This document shows, piece by piece, positions 62,527-64,000 of a stretch of 64,000 bases of DNA. The notes under the pieces are model-generated. The model saw nothing but the letters and a program-made list of their open reading frames with translations. It was not told where the DNA came from and did not search any database. Each line of letters begins with the position of its first letter. Position 1 is the stretch's first letter. Position numbers and translations under genes: made by a program. Source of the stretch: Paramacrobiotus metropolitanus (Eukaryota; Tardigrada; Eutardigrada; Parachela; Macrobiotidae); contig NW_026570230.1 in NCBI RefSeq assembly GCF_019649055.1, forward strand, positions 62,001 through 126,000, read 5' to 3'.

Positions 62527-64000
62527 TTTTAATGATGTTCGAGCAGTTCCCTTAAATTTCAATGTATGTACTACAAGCATGAAGATGACCCCTGAAGAAT
62601 TGCGTACGCTGACAAATGCAACAATACGGAATTACAGTAGTACTACTTTAATGGTTCCGCTCAAAACATCACGCGTAAAGCTGCACAGACTACTGATAGA
62701 ATCTGTTTTTGAAGGTCGGGCAAAAAGATTAAATTAGAAGAAGCAGTATAAGTAGAAAATTATTTTCACAAAAGCGCGTAGGAGGGAGGTGTGTATGGAA
62801 AACGTCTGAGTGTATAAAATTAATTATAATACTGATCTTCAGCTTTACGAGATTGCATCGGTTAGCTGCGGTTAACTGCGGTTAGAGTATAAAGCGTTTT
62901 CTTTGCGAAGCGTTTGGATATGCTGGTAATAATGCTGGCAAATCGCATCGTCATGATATTAGTATAAAAACGTTATTATGCGTGGGTGTTTCTCTGAGAA
63001 AAGTAATTTCAGCAAAACACAGCAACCGTTTTGGCTTACAAATGGTTAAGGTTTTGGTTTACAAAGAGCGACGTTAAGCAGGATTGTTGCCGTCCCGTGC
63101 GCATACTGCATGCTGTAATCAGATTTCGCCATTAATTTACAGCAGTCAAAAGCTGCAGATCCCGTACTACTCTGTCTATTTCAGTAACGTGAACATAACT
63201 TATTCAAGGGTGGTACTTTTACCTCTCTATTTTGCACATATGGTTTAGTCAGTAAGTTAATGCTAATACACAAAAACATGTTGATAGAAGTAATTCTACA
63301 AATATAATACAACAACGATCATTATTCTTAGCTTATTAAAGATTCTGATTTATGATCAGCAAATCACCTTTGAAATGAAGTGGATTGGTAAAAGTGCAGT
63401 AAGTAAATAATTAAATAATGTACGCTCTACCGTACTGCTCTGTGGCAATACATCAATGCAATACATCTCGAATACTATATTATTTTTGTCGTACAGATGT
63501 TATAAAGCGTGTTTTCGTTTCAAGCTCAGAATGCAGTTTTTCTGTTAAAACGCATCGAGTACCTCCGTGAGAAACCGTATACAATTGTTACTGTTGTACT
63601 TTTGCATGACATTGGAGACTGGAGAGTATAGTGGTGCACGCAAAAAAGGCCTTGATGGATTACGCCTGAGTCTGGTGTACAACCACAAATTCACTATGGG
63701 CATAATCTGCCGTATAGTAATCATGTTCTATCTATGAAATATCCTCGGTTTCAAAGGCGGACACTGTTTGTAAACACAAACGCCGACCCATACGTAAAAG
63801 ACACGAATTGTCATCCTACCAAATGCACAGCAACAGGTTACACCTGGCTCAAAAAGACAAACACTGAATCGAGTCTAAGCAACTCCAATTCCATCCAAAC
63901 CACTCCATTGCAGATTTACTACCCATCCAAAACAAATAATTACAGAACGTATGGGATTTACCGGCATTTCTTTAAAGAGATTCATTCTGTATTCTAGAAG
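62527..64000. other. Right end of window, no supported gene
   Basis: The left part presumably holds the promoter of lectin 2. An 87-codon + strand frame at 63734-63997 ends just inside the window and has a polar composition, but no domain or splice partner is visible. Nothing else stands out. Confidence 0.4.

Noticed and set aside
63734-63997. 87-codon + strand frame at the window end
   Set aside because: Polar low-information composition, no domain and no splice support; cannot be judged without sequence beyond the window.

Overview
This is nuclear DNA from an animal. All recognised genes are split by GT-AG introns, the coding parts are markedly more GC-rich than the AT-rich spacers, and there are no operons or Shine-Dalgarno signals. 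The gene set (a single-domain peritrophin/CPAP1-like chitin-binding protein with a mucin stretch, an Ebony-related protein with an arylalkylamine-transferase-like end, a ZP-N protein, C-type lectins, a DOMON protein) suggests a small ecdysozoan. A tardigrade is my best guess, but this is inference and not proven by the sequence.

I rebuilt twelve genes exon by exon. Intron phases match at every junction and every joined reading frame runs from ATG to stop. Left part: a divergent casein-kinase-1-like kinase (+, 610-2672), then about 4 kb without a recognised gene, then a complete 14-exon PDZ-RhoGEF/LARG-type Rho exchange factor (-, 6780-20361) with PDZ, RGS-like, C1, DH and PH domains. About 11.5 kb (20362-31895) follows with no gene I can support, but with a 145-bp-arm inverted repeat, two adjacent perfect palindromes and a pair of nuclear-receptor-type half-sites.

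Right part, 31.9-62.5 kb, is gene-dense: a CD63-like tetraspanin (+), a secreted DOMON protein (-), a metallothionein (+), a 1030-residue mucin/chitin-binding protein (+), an Ebony-like protein with a degraded adenylation domain (+), a C-type lectin (-), the mRNA export factor Gle1 (+), a secreted alpha-carbonic anhydrase (+), a small ZP-N protein (+) and a second C-type lectin (-) with the same exon plan as the first. The last 1.5 kb shows no supported gene.

The genes do not form one pathway. Seven of the ten right-hand products are secreted or membrane proteins, including surface-type families (cuticle/mucus, lectins, ZP, carbonic anhydrase). The most unusual product is the Ebony-like protein: it keeps the A-domain N-terminal fold signature and the amine-selecting, acetyltransferase-like end, but lacks the ATP-binding loop, the A8-A10 C-subdomain and the carrier domain of Ebony.
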